Source: Streptomyces sp. LX-29 (lineage in GTDB: Bacteria; Actinomycetota; Actinomycetes; Streptomycetales; Streptomycetaceae). Taken from it: DNA of 64,000 bases. A program made the position numbers and the translations under genes. This document shows, in pieces, positions 8,006-15,447 of the stretch (positions are counted from its first letter, which is position 1; every line of letters begins with the position of its first letter). The notes beneath the pieces were generated by a model, which worked only from the letters and a program-made list of their open reading frames with translations, had not been told where the DNA came from and searched no databases. The stretch is from positions 3,853,559-3,917,558 of the forward strand of contig NZ_CP089746.1 of the NCBI RefSeq assembly GCF_029541745.1. The letters are read 5' to 3'.

Positions 8006-9519
8006 CCATCACCCCAGATTCCACCGGACCGGTGGGACAACAACGCGGAACGAGGCCCGGCCGGGACCGGGGACCAGGCGTCCCGCTCCCGAGAGCGGCG
8101 GGTCGGCCACTCGGCGCGCTCCTCCGGCTCCCGAGCCCCGCGCAGGGGTCTGCCGTCCGGTTCGCCCGGCTCGCTCCGGCCCTGGCCGTGGCCGCCCGGC
8201 CACACGGTGAGCACGTCCGCCATCGCCCCGATCACGGTGTGGGCCAGCCCCTCGGCGCTGCCGACCTCGTGGTGCGGCGCCCGCAGCCGGCAGCCGGCCG
8301 CCTGGGCCAGCAGGGCGTCGCGCAGCTGCGGGGTGTTCTCCCAGGTCTCCGCGTCGGTACGGGGCAGGACGGAGACCACCCCGGCGAACGCCGCGCCCCG
8401 GGCGGAGAGCCGCTCGCACAGCGCGGACAGTCCCGGATCCCGGCTGGGCCTGGCCTCGCGGGCCAGCCAGGGGTCGACGAGCAGCAGCACGACCGGCGGG
8501 TCGGGGTCGGCGCCCGGCGGCTCCGGAGGCAGCGCCACCGGCTCGGCCGCGCCGGTCTCCGGGGTGAACGGGCAGACCGTCACCTCCGCCACCCCGTAGT
8601 CCTCCAGGGCGCGTTGGACGACGTCGACCGCGCTCTCCTCGGTGTGCGGCCAGAACGGCTGCCAGTCCTCGGGACTGTCCCCGTACGGGGCTAACGCGGT
8701 GCGCAGGGCCGCCATGCGGGAGCGGGTGCCGGCCAGCAGCAGCAGGGTCACGCGGTGGCGCCTGGCGGCCGTGGCGGGCCCGCGGTCCGCGCGCGGCCGG
8801 CCCGCGGCCCGCGGCAGGTCGTACACCGGCCGCCACTTGGCGCGCGGCGGCCCGGGCGGCGCGGCGGGCGGCGGGTGCGGGGTCGGTGTGCCGGGGCGCA
8901 GGGCGCCGGCCGGGCGGGTCGCGCGGGGAGGCGCCGCCGGGGCGGGGGGCGCGGTGCCCGCGTGCGGATCGAAGCGGAGCGGGATCGACCGGGCGTCCGC
9001 CGTGGACATGGCCGGAAGGTCCGCCTGCACACCCGTGATCAGTCGGTCGGCCACCAGCCGGACCAGGTCCCGGTACTGCGCCCAGTGCTCCGGGTCCCGC
9101 AGCGTGCCGAACTCGCCCGCCGGATAGCCCTGTCCGCCGCTGGGCAGCAGCGGGCCTGCCTCGGCCACGGACAGGGGCAGCACCAGCCCGTCCGGGCGCC
9201 AGACGACGCCCACCAGCGCCCGTGGTTCACGGCCGGTCTGCCGGGCGCTGCGGGCCATCCGCTCGCGGAAGACGGACCACTCGCGGGCGCAGTCCGGGCT
9301 GCGCAGATAGGCGTCGGAGTAGAGCGCCAGCAGCGCGCGGCAGTCCAGCGCGGCCGGGTCCGGTTCCGGGACCGGAGCGGGGCTCTTCAGATGCCCTCGT
9401 GAACTCGCCTCGCGCCCCAGGCGGCTGTAGAGTTCGCTCTGAACATCGTAGTGAAACCGCTGGACTTGTCCGCGGTCGCCGGCTGACGCGGCGTAGCTCG
9501 TGAAGAAGAGCGGCCTCAC
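8002..9519 (-). CDS. fxsC: TIR-like protein FxsC
   Basis: A 505-residue protein. The N-terminal domain (1-165) has TIR features: PLFFTSYA at 3-10 and SPDCAREW at 74-81, with Glu80 at the place of the TIR NADase glutamate. A Pro/Ala-rich linker follows, then a second alpha/beta domain (about 265-465) starting TLLLLAGTRSRM. That two-domain layout is the one seen in FxsC proteins next to FxsB maturases. GTG at 9519 is chosen because GGGGGA sits about five bases upstream; a start further up lacks a ribosome site. Its stop overlaps fxsT. Whether it cleaves NAD+ or is only structural cannot be decided here. Confidence 0.85.
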   Translation of the reverse strand: MRPLFFTSYAASAGDRGQVQRFHYDVQSELYSRLGREASSRGHLKSPAPVPEPDPAALDCRALLALYSDAYLRSPDCAREWSVFRERMARSARQTGREPRALVGVVWRPDGLVLPLSVAEAGPLLPSGGQGYPAGEFGTLRDPEHWAQYRDLVRLVADRLITGVQADLPAMSTADARSIPLRFDPHAGTAPPAPAAPPRATRPAGALRPGTPTPHPPPAAPPGPPRAKWRPVYDLPRAAGRPRADRGPATAARRHRVTLLLLAGTRSRMAALRTALAPYGDSPEDWQPFWPHTEESAVDVVQRALEDYGVAEVTVCPFTPETGAAEPVALPPEPPGADPDPPVVLLLVDPWLAREARPSRDPGLSALCERLSARGAAFAGVVSVLPRTDAETWENTPQLRDALLAQAAGCRLRAPHHEVGSAEGLAHTVIGAMADVLTVWPGGHGQGRSEPGEPDGRPLRGAREPEERAEWPTRRSRERDAWSPVPAGPRSALLSHRSGGIWGDG

Positions 9520-9573
9520 AGCATCCCCCAAGCACCGTCTTCCGTTTCGACAACCGGCCGGCAAGACGTGTTG

Positions 9574-9604
9574 TTGTGCGACGCCGTGTGGTCGGATCGC
9601 ACAA
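9574..9604. promoter_or_regulatory. perfect inverted repeat upstream of fxsC (operator or hairpin)
   Basis: TTGTGCGA and TCGCACAA are exact inverted 8-mers separated by 15 bases in the 129-base gap between fxsB and fxsC. Just upstream on the minus strand lies the -10-like TATATT (about 9609-9614). An internal promoter with an operator, or an RNA hairpin that partly uncouples fxsC-fxsT from fxsB, would both fit. There is no T-run, so a terminator is less likely. Confidence 0.5.
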
Positions 9605-9648
9605 CCCCAATATAGGGAAGGTGACGCGGTCCGTCCCTCAAGAACGCG

Positions 9649-10863
9649 TCAATCAGCCAAATGACGCAGGGTGTTCCGGATGTGCGTGATGAGAAGCCCC
9701 AGGTCGCGGCAGTAGACCGAGGGGTTGTCGAAACCTTGACCGCGTCCGAACCGGTGGGCGCGCAGCCCGCCGCCGCAGATTCCGGACACCGGACAGGCCC
9801 GGCAGGTCCGGCACAGCCCGTCGTCGAGGGCCGCGACGGTCTCCTCCAGGGCGAACGCCGCGTCCAGTGAGTGCCGGTGGATGTCGAGGCCGGTGGCGGC
9901 CGCGCCGTTCGCCACCGCCTTGAGCGAGTCGGTCCACTCGATCGAGCCGTCCGTCTCGATGACGACGGCCGCGGCGGGCGCCGTCCCGACCGTCTCGCTG
10001 TGACCGGTGCCGCCCCGGCACAGGTCCACCACGGAGTCGAAGAGTCGTACCCGCAGCGGCCGGCCCGCCGCCCACCACCGGTCGAAGGCCACCGCCAGCC
10101 AGCGCCCGTACGGGGCGTCGCCCGCGGCCGCGCCGGCCGGCGGGTGGTCCCAGGTGGCGTGGGGCAACAGGAAGTCGATCATCGGCGGGCGGTGGGCGGC
10201 CAGCGCGTCGTAGCAGCGCTCGGGGTCGTTGGCCAGGTCGACGGTGCACAGCAGCCCCTCGAACAGCGGGCGGTGTTCGGGCCGGCGCAGCAGTTCCAGG
10301 GCCCGCTCCACCTCGGCGTGGCTGCCCCGGCCGTCGCGGTGTCGGCGGTGCCGGTCGTGGCCCGCGCGGTCGCCGTCCAGGCTGAGGCCGACCCGGATGT
10401 CATGACGGGCGAGCTCGGCCAGCAGCGGGGCGTCGAGCAGCACGCCGTTGCTCTGCACCGTGAACCGCGCCGTCGCGCCGGTGCCGCGCAGCCGGTCGCG
10501 CACCGTCTCCACCAGCCGGGTGACCGGGCCGGCCCCGCCGAGCAGCGGCTCGCCGCCGTGCACGATCACCCGGACCGCGGGCAGCCGGTGGCGCCGGGCG
10601 TGCTCCGCGATCCGCTCGGCGAGCCGGTCCACGGTCCGCGCCGACATGGTGCGCGGCCGGTCCCGCCAGCCGGTGTCCCGCAGGGCGTAGACGTAGCAGT
10701 AGTCGCAGGAGAGGTTGCAGCGGCTGTGCAGCTTCACGATGAACTGGTCGAACGCGCGGGCGCGCGGGAGGCCGTCCGGCGCCGGGGGCGCCGGCCAGGG
10801 TGGGCTCGGGGCGGTGGCCGACTGGAAGGTGGGTGCCTGCCGCCACGGAGCGGAAGTCTTCAC
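9649..10863 (-). CDS. fxsB: FxsB-type radical SAM/SPASM peptide maturase
   Basis: A 404-residue cytoplasmic enzyme of the FxSxx-COOH maturase family, whose characterised relatives link an aromatic side chain to a nearby residue to make three-residue cyclophanes. Cys49, Cys53 and Cys56 form the CNLSCDYC cluster motif, VHGGEP follows, and the C-terminal SPASM region has CRTCRACPVSGICGGG and a last Cys in NPSVYC. It ends soon after, so it is the short form without the metallohydrolase-like extension of some FxsB proteins. GTG at 10863 follows a GGGGGG site and is preferred over longer reading. A 58-codon frame ends on its start codon (GTGA). Confidence 0.9.
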   Translation of the reverse strand: MKTSAPWRQAPTFQSATAPSPPWPAPPAPDGLPRARAFDQFIVKLHSRCNLSCDYCYVYALRDTGWRDRPRTMSARTVDRLAERIAEHARRHRLPAVRVIVHGGEPLLGGAGPVTRLVETVRDRLRGTGATARFTVQSNGVLLDAPLLAELARHDIRVGLSLDGDRAGHDRHRRHRDGRGSHAEVERALELLRRPEHRPLFEGLLCTVDLANDPERCYDALAAHRPPMIDFLLPHATWDHPPAGAAAGDAPYGRWLAVAFDRWWAAGRPLRVRLFDSVVDLCRGGTGHSETVGTAPAAAVVIETDGSIEWTDSLKAVANGAAATGLDIHRHSLDAAFALEETVAALDDGLCRTCRACPVSGICGGGLRAHRFGRGQGFDNPSVYCRDLGLLITHIRNTLRHLAD

Positions 10864-11036
10864 GTACGGGTACCCCCCGATTCGCCTGAGCCTGACGGCG
10901 CCGCCGCGTGGTCGCAATCCCCCCAGTCCACCGTAGCGAGGGCCCCCGGCCCGGTGGAGTCGCTGCTCGGCCAATCCCCGGGGCCGGTTCGGTCGCCTCC
11001 GGCGCGCCGAGGGTGGGCCGGCGCCCGGTCCACCAC
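10860..11036 (-). CDS. candidate small peptide overlapping the fxsB start (possible maturase substrate)
   Basis: A 58-codon frame starting GTG GTG fills most of the gap between the EAD-Ubl gene and fxsB and stops on the fxsB start (GTGA overlap, the coupling used throughout this operon). It has the size of a RiPP precursor. It carries W22-P-S and W38-G-D, aromatic-x-x triplets of the general sort used by cyclophane-forming maturases, and a single Cys41. Against it: it does not end in FxSxx, its ribosome site is weak, and about a fifth of third codon positions are A/T, more than in neighbouring genes. It may be chance. Confidence 0.3.
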   Translation of the reverse strand: MVDRAPAHPRRAGGDRTGPGDWPSSDSTGPGALATVDWGDCDHAAAPSGSGESGGTRT

Positions 11037-11054
11037 GCGCCGTCCAGCCGCCGG

Positions 11055-11867
11055 TCACCCCCCGGCGCCGAGGGCGGGCCAGGTGCCCAGCACCCGCACC
11101 AGGTCCCCGTCGTCGAGCCCCGCCTCCCGCACCGTCGCCGACGGGTCGAGCTCCTCGCACCGGCCGTCGGGCAGCACGCGCTCCACCCGGCGCCCGGTGC
11201 GGTCCTCGCCCGGGGCGATCGGCCAGCAGCTGAGCGCCCACACCGCGAGGTCGCCTATCCGGCTGCCGCGCGCCACCTCCAGGTCGCTGTGGAGCTGCCC
11301 GGAGCCGTCCTCCACGGTGAGGGCCACCGTCGCCCGCGCGGGGATGACGTCCACCGGCTCGGGCGGCGCCACGGGGGCGGGCGCGGGGGCGGGTACGGGC
11401 ACGACGGCGGACGCGAGTTCGACGGTGGGCACGGGGGTCAGCGCGGGCGTCGGTTCGTGGGCCGGCGCGGGGGCGACGACGGGTACGGGCCCGACGACGG
11501 GTACCGGTTCGACGACGGGGTCCGGCGGCGCCGGCGGTCCCAGGTGGCGCTCGATCAGCCGGCGGAAGACGGGCTGGAAGGGGTACTGGGCGCGGAGGGC
11601 GCTCAGCATCCGGCGGTAGGGGTGCTCGACGACGCCGTTGTCGAGCCTCTCGAAGAGCAGGGTCCACGCCTCGTCCGAGCCGCCGTCGAACGACACGCGA
11701 GCGCTCCTGGGCACCTTCATGGCGGAGAGCAGAAGACGCGCCTCGCCCAGGGTGCTGTAGACCTCCGCCACCGCGCTGAGCAGTTCGTCCCGCTCGGCGT
11801 CGGTGATATCGACGTCCCCCGGCAGCCGCCGTTCGGAGTCGGACGCGGACAGGTCGTGTGTCGACAT
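11055..11867 (-). CDS. EAD1-like and ubiquitin-like (beta-grasp) domain fusion protein
   Basis: A 270-residue protein at the head of the Fxs-like operon. Residues 21-110 (ERDELLSAVAEVYS through ALRAQYPFQPVFRRLIE) match the pattern of effector-associated domain 1, a small helical adaptor that brings conflict-system proteins together by homotypic contact. Residues 111-172 are a Pro/Val linker with repeated PVPVV. Residues 178-262 look like a beta-grasp ubiquitin/YukD-like domain, ending in DPSATVREAGLDDGDLVRVLG. ATG start with GGGGGAGAG just upstream. Likely a scaffold joining an EAD partner elsewhere in the genome to FxsB/C/T. Domain calls are by pattern only. Confidence 0.65.
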   Translation of the reverse strand: MSTHDLSASDSERRLPGDVDITDAERDELLSAVAEVYSTLGEARLLLSAMKVPRSARVSFDGGSDEAWTLLFERLDNGVVEHPYRRMLSALRAQYPFQPVFRRLIERHLGPPAPPDPVVEPVPVVGPVPVVAPAPAHEPTPALTPVPTVELASAVVPVPAPAPAPVAPPEPVDVIPARATVALTVEDGSGQLHSDLEVARGSRIGDLAVWALSCWPIAPGEDRTGRRVERVLPDGRCEELDPSATVREAGLDDGDLVRVLGTWPALGAGG

Positions 11868-12017
11868 GTGCTCTCCCCCGAAGTCACGCCAGAACCATGG
11901 CAATTATGCGTGTTCTGACATCAAGAGGGCAGGAGAGCTGCCGATTTCTCCACGGTCGAGACCCAGCGGACCGCGGACCGCGCGGCCGACTGCTACGCGC
12001 GGCACGCGCGCCCCCGA

Positions 12018-12049
12018 CCGCTACGCGCGGCCGGGGGCGCGCGTAGCGG
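12018..12049 (-). terminator. hairpin terminator after the DUF5324 gene
   Basis: A perfect 12-base stem (CCGCTACGCGCG pairing with CGCGCGTAGCGG) with an 8-base loop lies 36 bases past the stop of the minus-strand DUF5324 gene. There is no T-run, as is common for Streptomyces terminators. A related partial copy (CTGCTACGCGCG) lies just beside it at about 11990. Confidence 0.6.
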
Positions 12050-12085
12050 TGTGCGCCGCCGTCCGGCGGCGGGTGGTCCGCGCGG

Positions 12086-12811
12086 TCAGCGGTTCTCCTC
12101 GCCGTCGTCGTCGGTCTCCGCCTGCTTGGCCTGGACCTCCGGGTCGAGGGTGGAGTTCGGGCCGCTGCCGTCGACGGAGGAGAACGAGGAGCGGTCGTCC
12201 AGCTCGGTGGCGGCGGACGGCTCGACCAGCCAGTCCGGGTTGGACTGCCGGTCCCACCACTTCCAGGCGCCGTAGGCGCAGCCCGCGACCAGCGCGACCA
12301 GCGCCATCCGCTTGAGCGCCCGGCCCGTCCGGGCCCGGCGGGCGCGCTTCTTGGCGATCTTGTGGATCTCGGCCGGGGTCACCTCGCCGCGCAGCGCGGC
12401 GATGGCCGCGGCGGAGCGCGAGATGGCCTCTTCTCGGGCGGGTCCGGCCGCCGCCCGGGTCACCGCGACGGCGTGCTCCATCCGCGGGGCGGTGTACTCC
12501 GCCGCGTGTCGGGCGGCCTCGCGGGTGCGGTTGGCGGCGCGGGTGGCGGCGGCGTCGACCTTGGGCGGCAGCGCGCCGCGGGCGTGTTCGATGCGGGGTG
12601 CCAGGTGCGCGTGGTACTGCTCGCCGGCGGCGCACCGGGCCTGGTGGGCGGCGTGGGACACCTTGGGCGCGACGCGGGTACGGGCCTCGTGGGCGTAGTG
12701 CACGGCGGCGTCCTTGGCTGTGCCGGCGTACGGCGCCACCACCTCCGCAGCGTGCCGGACACTGTCCTTCGCGGTGCCGGTCACGGCGCGCACGCTGTCT
12801 TTGCGGGTCAC
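12086..12811 (-). CDS. DUF5324 family protein, single-pass membrane
   Basis: A 241-residue Streptomyces-type protein. The first 165 residues are Ala/Arg/His-rich helices resembling apolipoprotein-like or DUF883-like amphipathic stretches. One hydrophobic segment (about 190-207, MALVALVAGCAYGAWKWW) probably spans the membrane, and the C-terminal 35 residues are acidic. No enzyme motif is seen. It is divergent from ppiA, with a promoter region of about 270 bases between them. The gene is usually found here next to ppiA in streptomycetes; function unknown. Confidence 0.75.
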   Translation of the reverse strand: MTRKDSVRAVTGTAKDSVRHAAEVVAPYAGTAKDAAVHYAHEARTRVAPKVSHAAHQARCAAGEQYHAHLAPRIEHARGALPPKVDAAATRAANRTREAARHAAEYTAPRMEHAVAVTRAAAGPAREEAISRSAAAIAALRGEVTPAEIHKIAKKRARRARTGRALKRMALVALVAGCAYGAWKWWDRQSNPDWLVEPSAATELDDRSSFSSVDGSGPNSTLDPEVQAKQAETDDDGEENR

Positions 12812-13082
12812 GGATCCTCCTCGTCGGTTCCTTGCGTGGCGTACTCGGTGGCGTACTCCGGGTTTGGGGTCTGTACCCCCGGGCGTCTGTCCTCAATACG
12901 CGATGTGTCGTCTTTCCACCCTTTTGAAGATCATGCCTGTTGACGGGATATGAGGCATGCGTGAATCGGCATCCGGGTCAAGCGGGACTCCGGCGGAGCC
13001 CGCGACCGGGCCGGCGGCTACTCGTTGTACTCAGGTCCGTGCGAGGATCGAGATGTCCGTGAAGACTGATGGAAGGTAGATC

Positions 13083-13616
13083 GTGGCTGAGGAGCTCTAC
13101 GCCACCCTGAAGACCAACCAGGGCGACATCCAGATCCGGCTGCTGCCGAATCACGCGCCCAAGACGGTCCGGAACTTCGTCGAGCTCGCCAAGGGCGAGC
13201 GCGAGTGGATCAACCCGGAGACCGGTGCGAAGACCACGGAGAAGCTGTACGACGGCACGATCTTCCACCGTGTCATCAGCGGCTTCATGATCCAGGGCGG
13301 TGACCCGCTGGGAAACGGCACCGGTGGCCCGGGCTACAAGTTCGCGGACGAGTTCCACCCGGACCTGGCCTTCACCAAGCCGTACCTGCTGGCCATGGCC
13401 AACGCCGGCCCGGGCACCAACGGCTCGCAGTTCTTCGTCACCGTGGCGCCGACCACCTGGCTGACCGGCAAGCACACCATCTTCGGCGAGGTCGCCGACG
13501 AGGCCAGCAAGAAGGTCGTGGACGCCATCGCGGGCGCCCAGACCAACCCGCGCACCGACCGCCCGGTGAACGACGTCGTCATCCAGAGCGTCGTCGTGGA
13601 GACCCGCGAGGGCTGA
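13083..13616 (+). CDS. ppiA: cyclophilin-type peptidyl-prolyl cis-trans isomerase
   Basis: A 177-residue cytoplasmic rotamase that speeds isomerisation of Xaa-Pro bonds. The cyclophilin core is clear: FHRVISGFMIQGGD (catalytic Arg in HRV), MANAGPGTNGSQFFVT and LTGKHTIFGEV. No signal peptide. GTG start with GGAAGG eight bases upstream. A hairpin terminator follows in the gap before the rhomboid gene. Confidence 0.95.
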   Translation: MAEELYATLKTNQGDIQIRLLPNHAPKTVRNFVELAKGEREWINPETGAKTTEKLYDGTIFHRVISGFMIQGGDPLGNGTGGPGYKFADEFHPDLAFTKPYLLAMANAGPGTNGSQFFVTVAPTTWLTGKHTIFGEVADEASKKVVDAIAGAQTNPRTDRPVNDVVIQSVVVETREG

Positions 13617-13643
13617 TACGCCCGGTTCGTACGGGAACCCTGT

Positions 13644-13676
13644 GCCCCGCCCGTCCGTCTTGAGGGCAGGCGGGGC
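13644..13676 (+). terminator. hairpin after ppiA
   Basis: GCCCCGCC pairs with GGCGGGGC around a 17-base apical region that can pair further. It lies 28 bases after the ppiA stop. GC-rich stem without a T-run. Confidence 0.55.
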
Positions 13677-13717
13677 GGTTCCCGTGTGCAGGCAGGAAAC
13701 GGGGGACAAGGGGAGAC

Positions 13718-14617
13718 ATGGAAGACCAGGCGGTCTGCTGCTACCGGCACCCGGACCGGGAGACCGGCATCAGCTGCACGCGCTGTGAGCGGCCGATCTG
13801 CCCCGAGTGCATGATCTCCGCTTCGGTCGGCTTCCAGTGCCCCGAGTGCGTCAGCGGCGGCCACGCCGCGGGGGCCACGGCGGCGTCCGGCATCGCGGGG
13901 ACCAGCGGGCGTTCGTACCGCACGGCCGCGCGGCCGCGCACCATAGCCGGCGGCGCGATCAGCGACGACCCGCGGTTGATCACCAAGATCCTGCTGGCGA
14001 TCAACGTCGCGGTGTGGATCGCGGTGCTGGCCGTCGGCGACCGGCTGCTGAACGACCTGGTGCTGGTCGGCGCCTTCCCCCCGGAGCCCTTCGCGCGCGA
14101 GGGTGTCGCCGAGGGCGAGTGGTACCGGCTGGTCACGGCGATGTTCCTGCACGAACAGCCGATGCACATCGCCTTCAACATGCTCTCTCTGTGGTGGCTG
14201 GGTCCGCCGCTGGAGGCCGCGCTCGGCCGCGCCCGCTTCCTCGCCCTCTACCTGCTCTCCGGCCTGGGCGGCAGCGCGCTCACCTATCTTCTGGCCGACC
14301 AGACGCAGGCATCCCTGGGCGCCTCCGGCGCGATCTTCGGGCTGCTCGGAGCCACCGCGGTGCTGATGCGCCGGCTCAACTACGACATGCGGCCGGTCAT
14401 CGCGCTGCTGGCGCTGAACCTGCTCTTCACCTTCACCTGGTCCAACATCGCCTGGCAGGCGCACATCGGCGGTCTGATCGCCGGCACGCTGGTGGCCTAC
14501 GGGATGGTGCACGCCCCGCGCGACCGCCGCGACCTGGTGCAGGCCGTGACCTGCGCGGTGGTGCTGCTGGGCATCGTGGTGATGATCTGTGTCCGCACCC
14601 TGGAGCTCACGCACTGA
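13718..14617 (+). CDS. rhomboid family intramembrane serine protease with N-terminal zinc ribbon
   Basis: A 299-residue membrane protease cutting substrates within the bilayer. The dyad is Ser203 in GASGAIFG and His249 in WQAHIGG, with HEQPMHIAFNMLSLWWLG as the conserved loop and HxxxN element. About six to seven membrane helices occupy 88-290. The first 45 residues hold Cys pairs at 20/23, 28/31 and 41/44, a B-box/zinc-ribbon-like cytoplasmic tail found in actinobacterial rhomboids. Substrates are unknown. ATG start after GGGGAGAC. Confidence 0.92.
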   Translation: MEDQAVCCYRHPDRETGISCTRCERPICPECMISASVGFQCPECVSGGHAAGATAASGIAGTSGRSYRTAARPRTIAGGAISDDPRLITKILLAINVAVWIAVLAVGDRLLNDLVLVGAFPPEPFAREGVAEGEWYRLVTAMFLHEQPMHIAFNMLSLWWLGPPLEAALGRARFLALYLLSGLGGSALTYLLADQTQASLGASGAIFGLLGATAVLMRRLNYDMRPVIALLALNLLFTFTWSNIAWQAHIGGLIAGTLVAYGMVHAPRDRRDLVQAVTCAVVLLGIVVMICVRTLELTH

Positions 14618-15038
14618 TCGTCCCCGCCGGGGCGGGCGGTGAAGGTCCGTCGGTCGGTCGGGTCATCGGCCGTGCGACCGGGTGTGTGACCGGCCGTGCG
14701 GCGGTTCCGCCGGCCCCGGCTGTGGACGGTGGTCGAGGGGTGCCGACGGGAGGTCGTGGGGCGCCCGGTGTCCTCGTCCCCAACGCCGCGAAGCCGAACC
14801 GCCGGTGACCGTGGGGGCCACTCGGCGATCGGCTTGGATCACAGTTGTCCACAGCATGTGCCCGATCTTGTGCAACCTGTGGAGAACATCTGTCCGCTCC
14901 ACGCTGACCTGCGGTGCTGTGGTGTCTCGACTGTCAGACCGGCGTCAACCTCGCAGAGGTTATCCACAGATCTTCTGAGTTTTCCCCCGCTGTGGATAAC
15001 TCTGTGGACACCTTAGGGGGAAGGTACGGCCGAGACGG
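14618..15038. other. gene-free stretch between rhomboid and crgA
   Basis: About 420 bases without a gene. The left half has short GC-rich repeats (GACCGG, GTGTG). The right half is AT-richer and contains the DnaA-box cluster listed separately. Both flanking genes end here (convergent), so this is not a promoter region. Confidence 0.7.
14845..15011. promoter_or_regulatory. cluster of five DnaA boxes
   Basis: TTGTCCACA (14845-14853) is the strong Streptomyces DnaA box. TGTGGAGAA (14878-14886, reverse), TTATCCACA (14960-14968), TGTGGATAA (14991-14999, reverse) and TGTGGACAC (15003-15011, reverse) are the same or one base off. Boxes in both directions within 167 bases suggest real DnaA binding. 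There is no dnaA or dnaN here, so this is not oriC itself. It could be a titration or regulatory site. Confidence 0.7.
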
Positions 15039-15299
15039 CTATTTCCACTGGGTGGAGACGACGAAACCGGCCGCGATGAAGCCGAATCCGACCACGATGT
15101 TCCAGTTCCCGAACGCCTTGATCGGCATGTCCCCGGTAGTCACGTAGAAGACGACGATCCAGGCCAGGCCGATCAGGAACATCGCCAGCATCAGCGGCGC
15201 GACCCAGCTGCGACCGCTGCTGAGGTTGATGGTGGTCGCCTGCTTCGACGAGGACGGCGGTGTGTAGTCGTCCTTCTTGCGGATCCGTGACTTCGGCAC
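15039..15299 (-). CDS. crgA: cell division protein CrgA
   Basis: An 86-residue inner-membrane protein that in streptomycetes restrains FtsZ-ring formation and coordinates septation. It has a basic N-terminal KSRIRKKDDYTPP motif, then two hydrophobic helices (WVAPLMLAMFLIGLAWIVVF and NIVVGFGFIAAGFVVS). GTG start at 15299 with GAGAG upstream. Length and layout match the family. It is divergent from the DUF881 gene, and the 148-base gap between them should hold both promoters. Confidence 0.93.
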   Translation of the reverse strand: MPKSRIRKKDDYTPPSSSKQATTINLSSGRSWVAPLMLAMFLIGLAWIVVFYVTTGDMPIKAFGNWNIVVGFGFIAAGFVVSTQWK

Positions 15300-15447
15300 G
15301 AGGAACTCTCCTGTCGATGCGCTGCGTAACCGCGCGGGGCTGGTCTGGGTAGGGCGGCGCCGAGGCGGACGGCGACGCTGAGATCTTCCTTCCCCCGGCC
15401 GTCCGTTAGCGTAGTCCTTCCGCGGCGTCGTAAGGAGTAAGGGTACG

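Noticed and set aside
4151..8599. A 1482-residue open frame on the plus strand opposite fxsT and fxsC
   Set aside because: It is the antisense of two genes with clear motifs. Long antisense frames are usual in GC-rich DNA, and this one has no ribosome site and shows no domain.
14845..15011. oriC
   Set aside because: Only five boxes in 167 bases and no dnaA or dnaN next to it; streptomycete oriC has many more boxes and lies between those genes.
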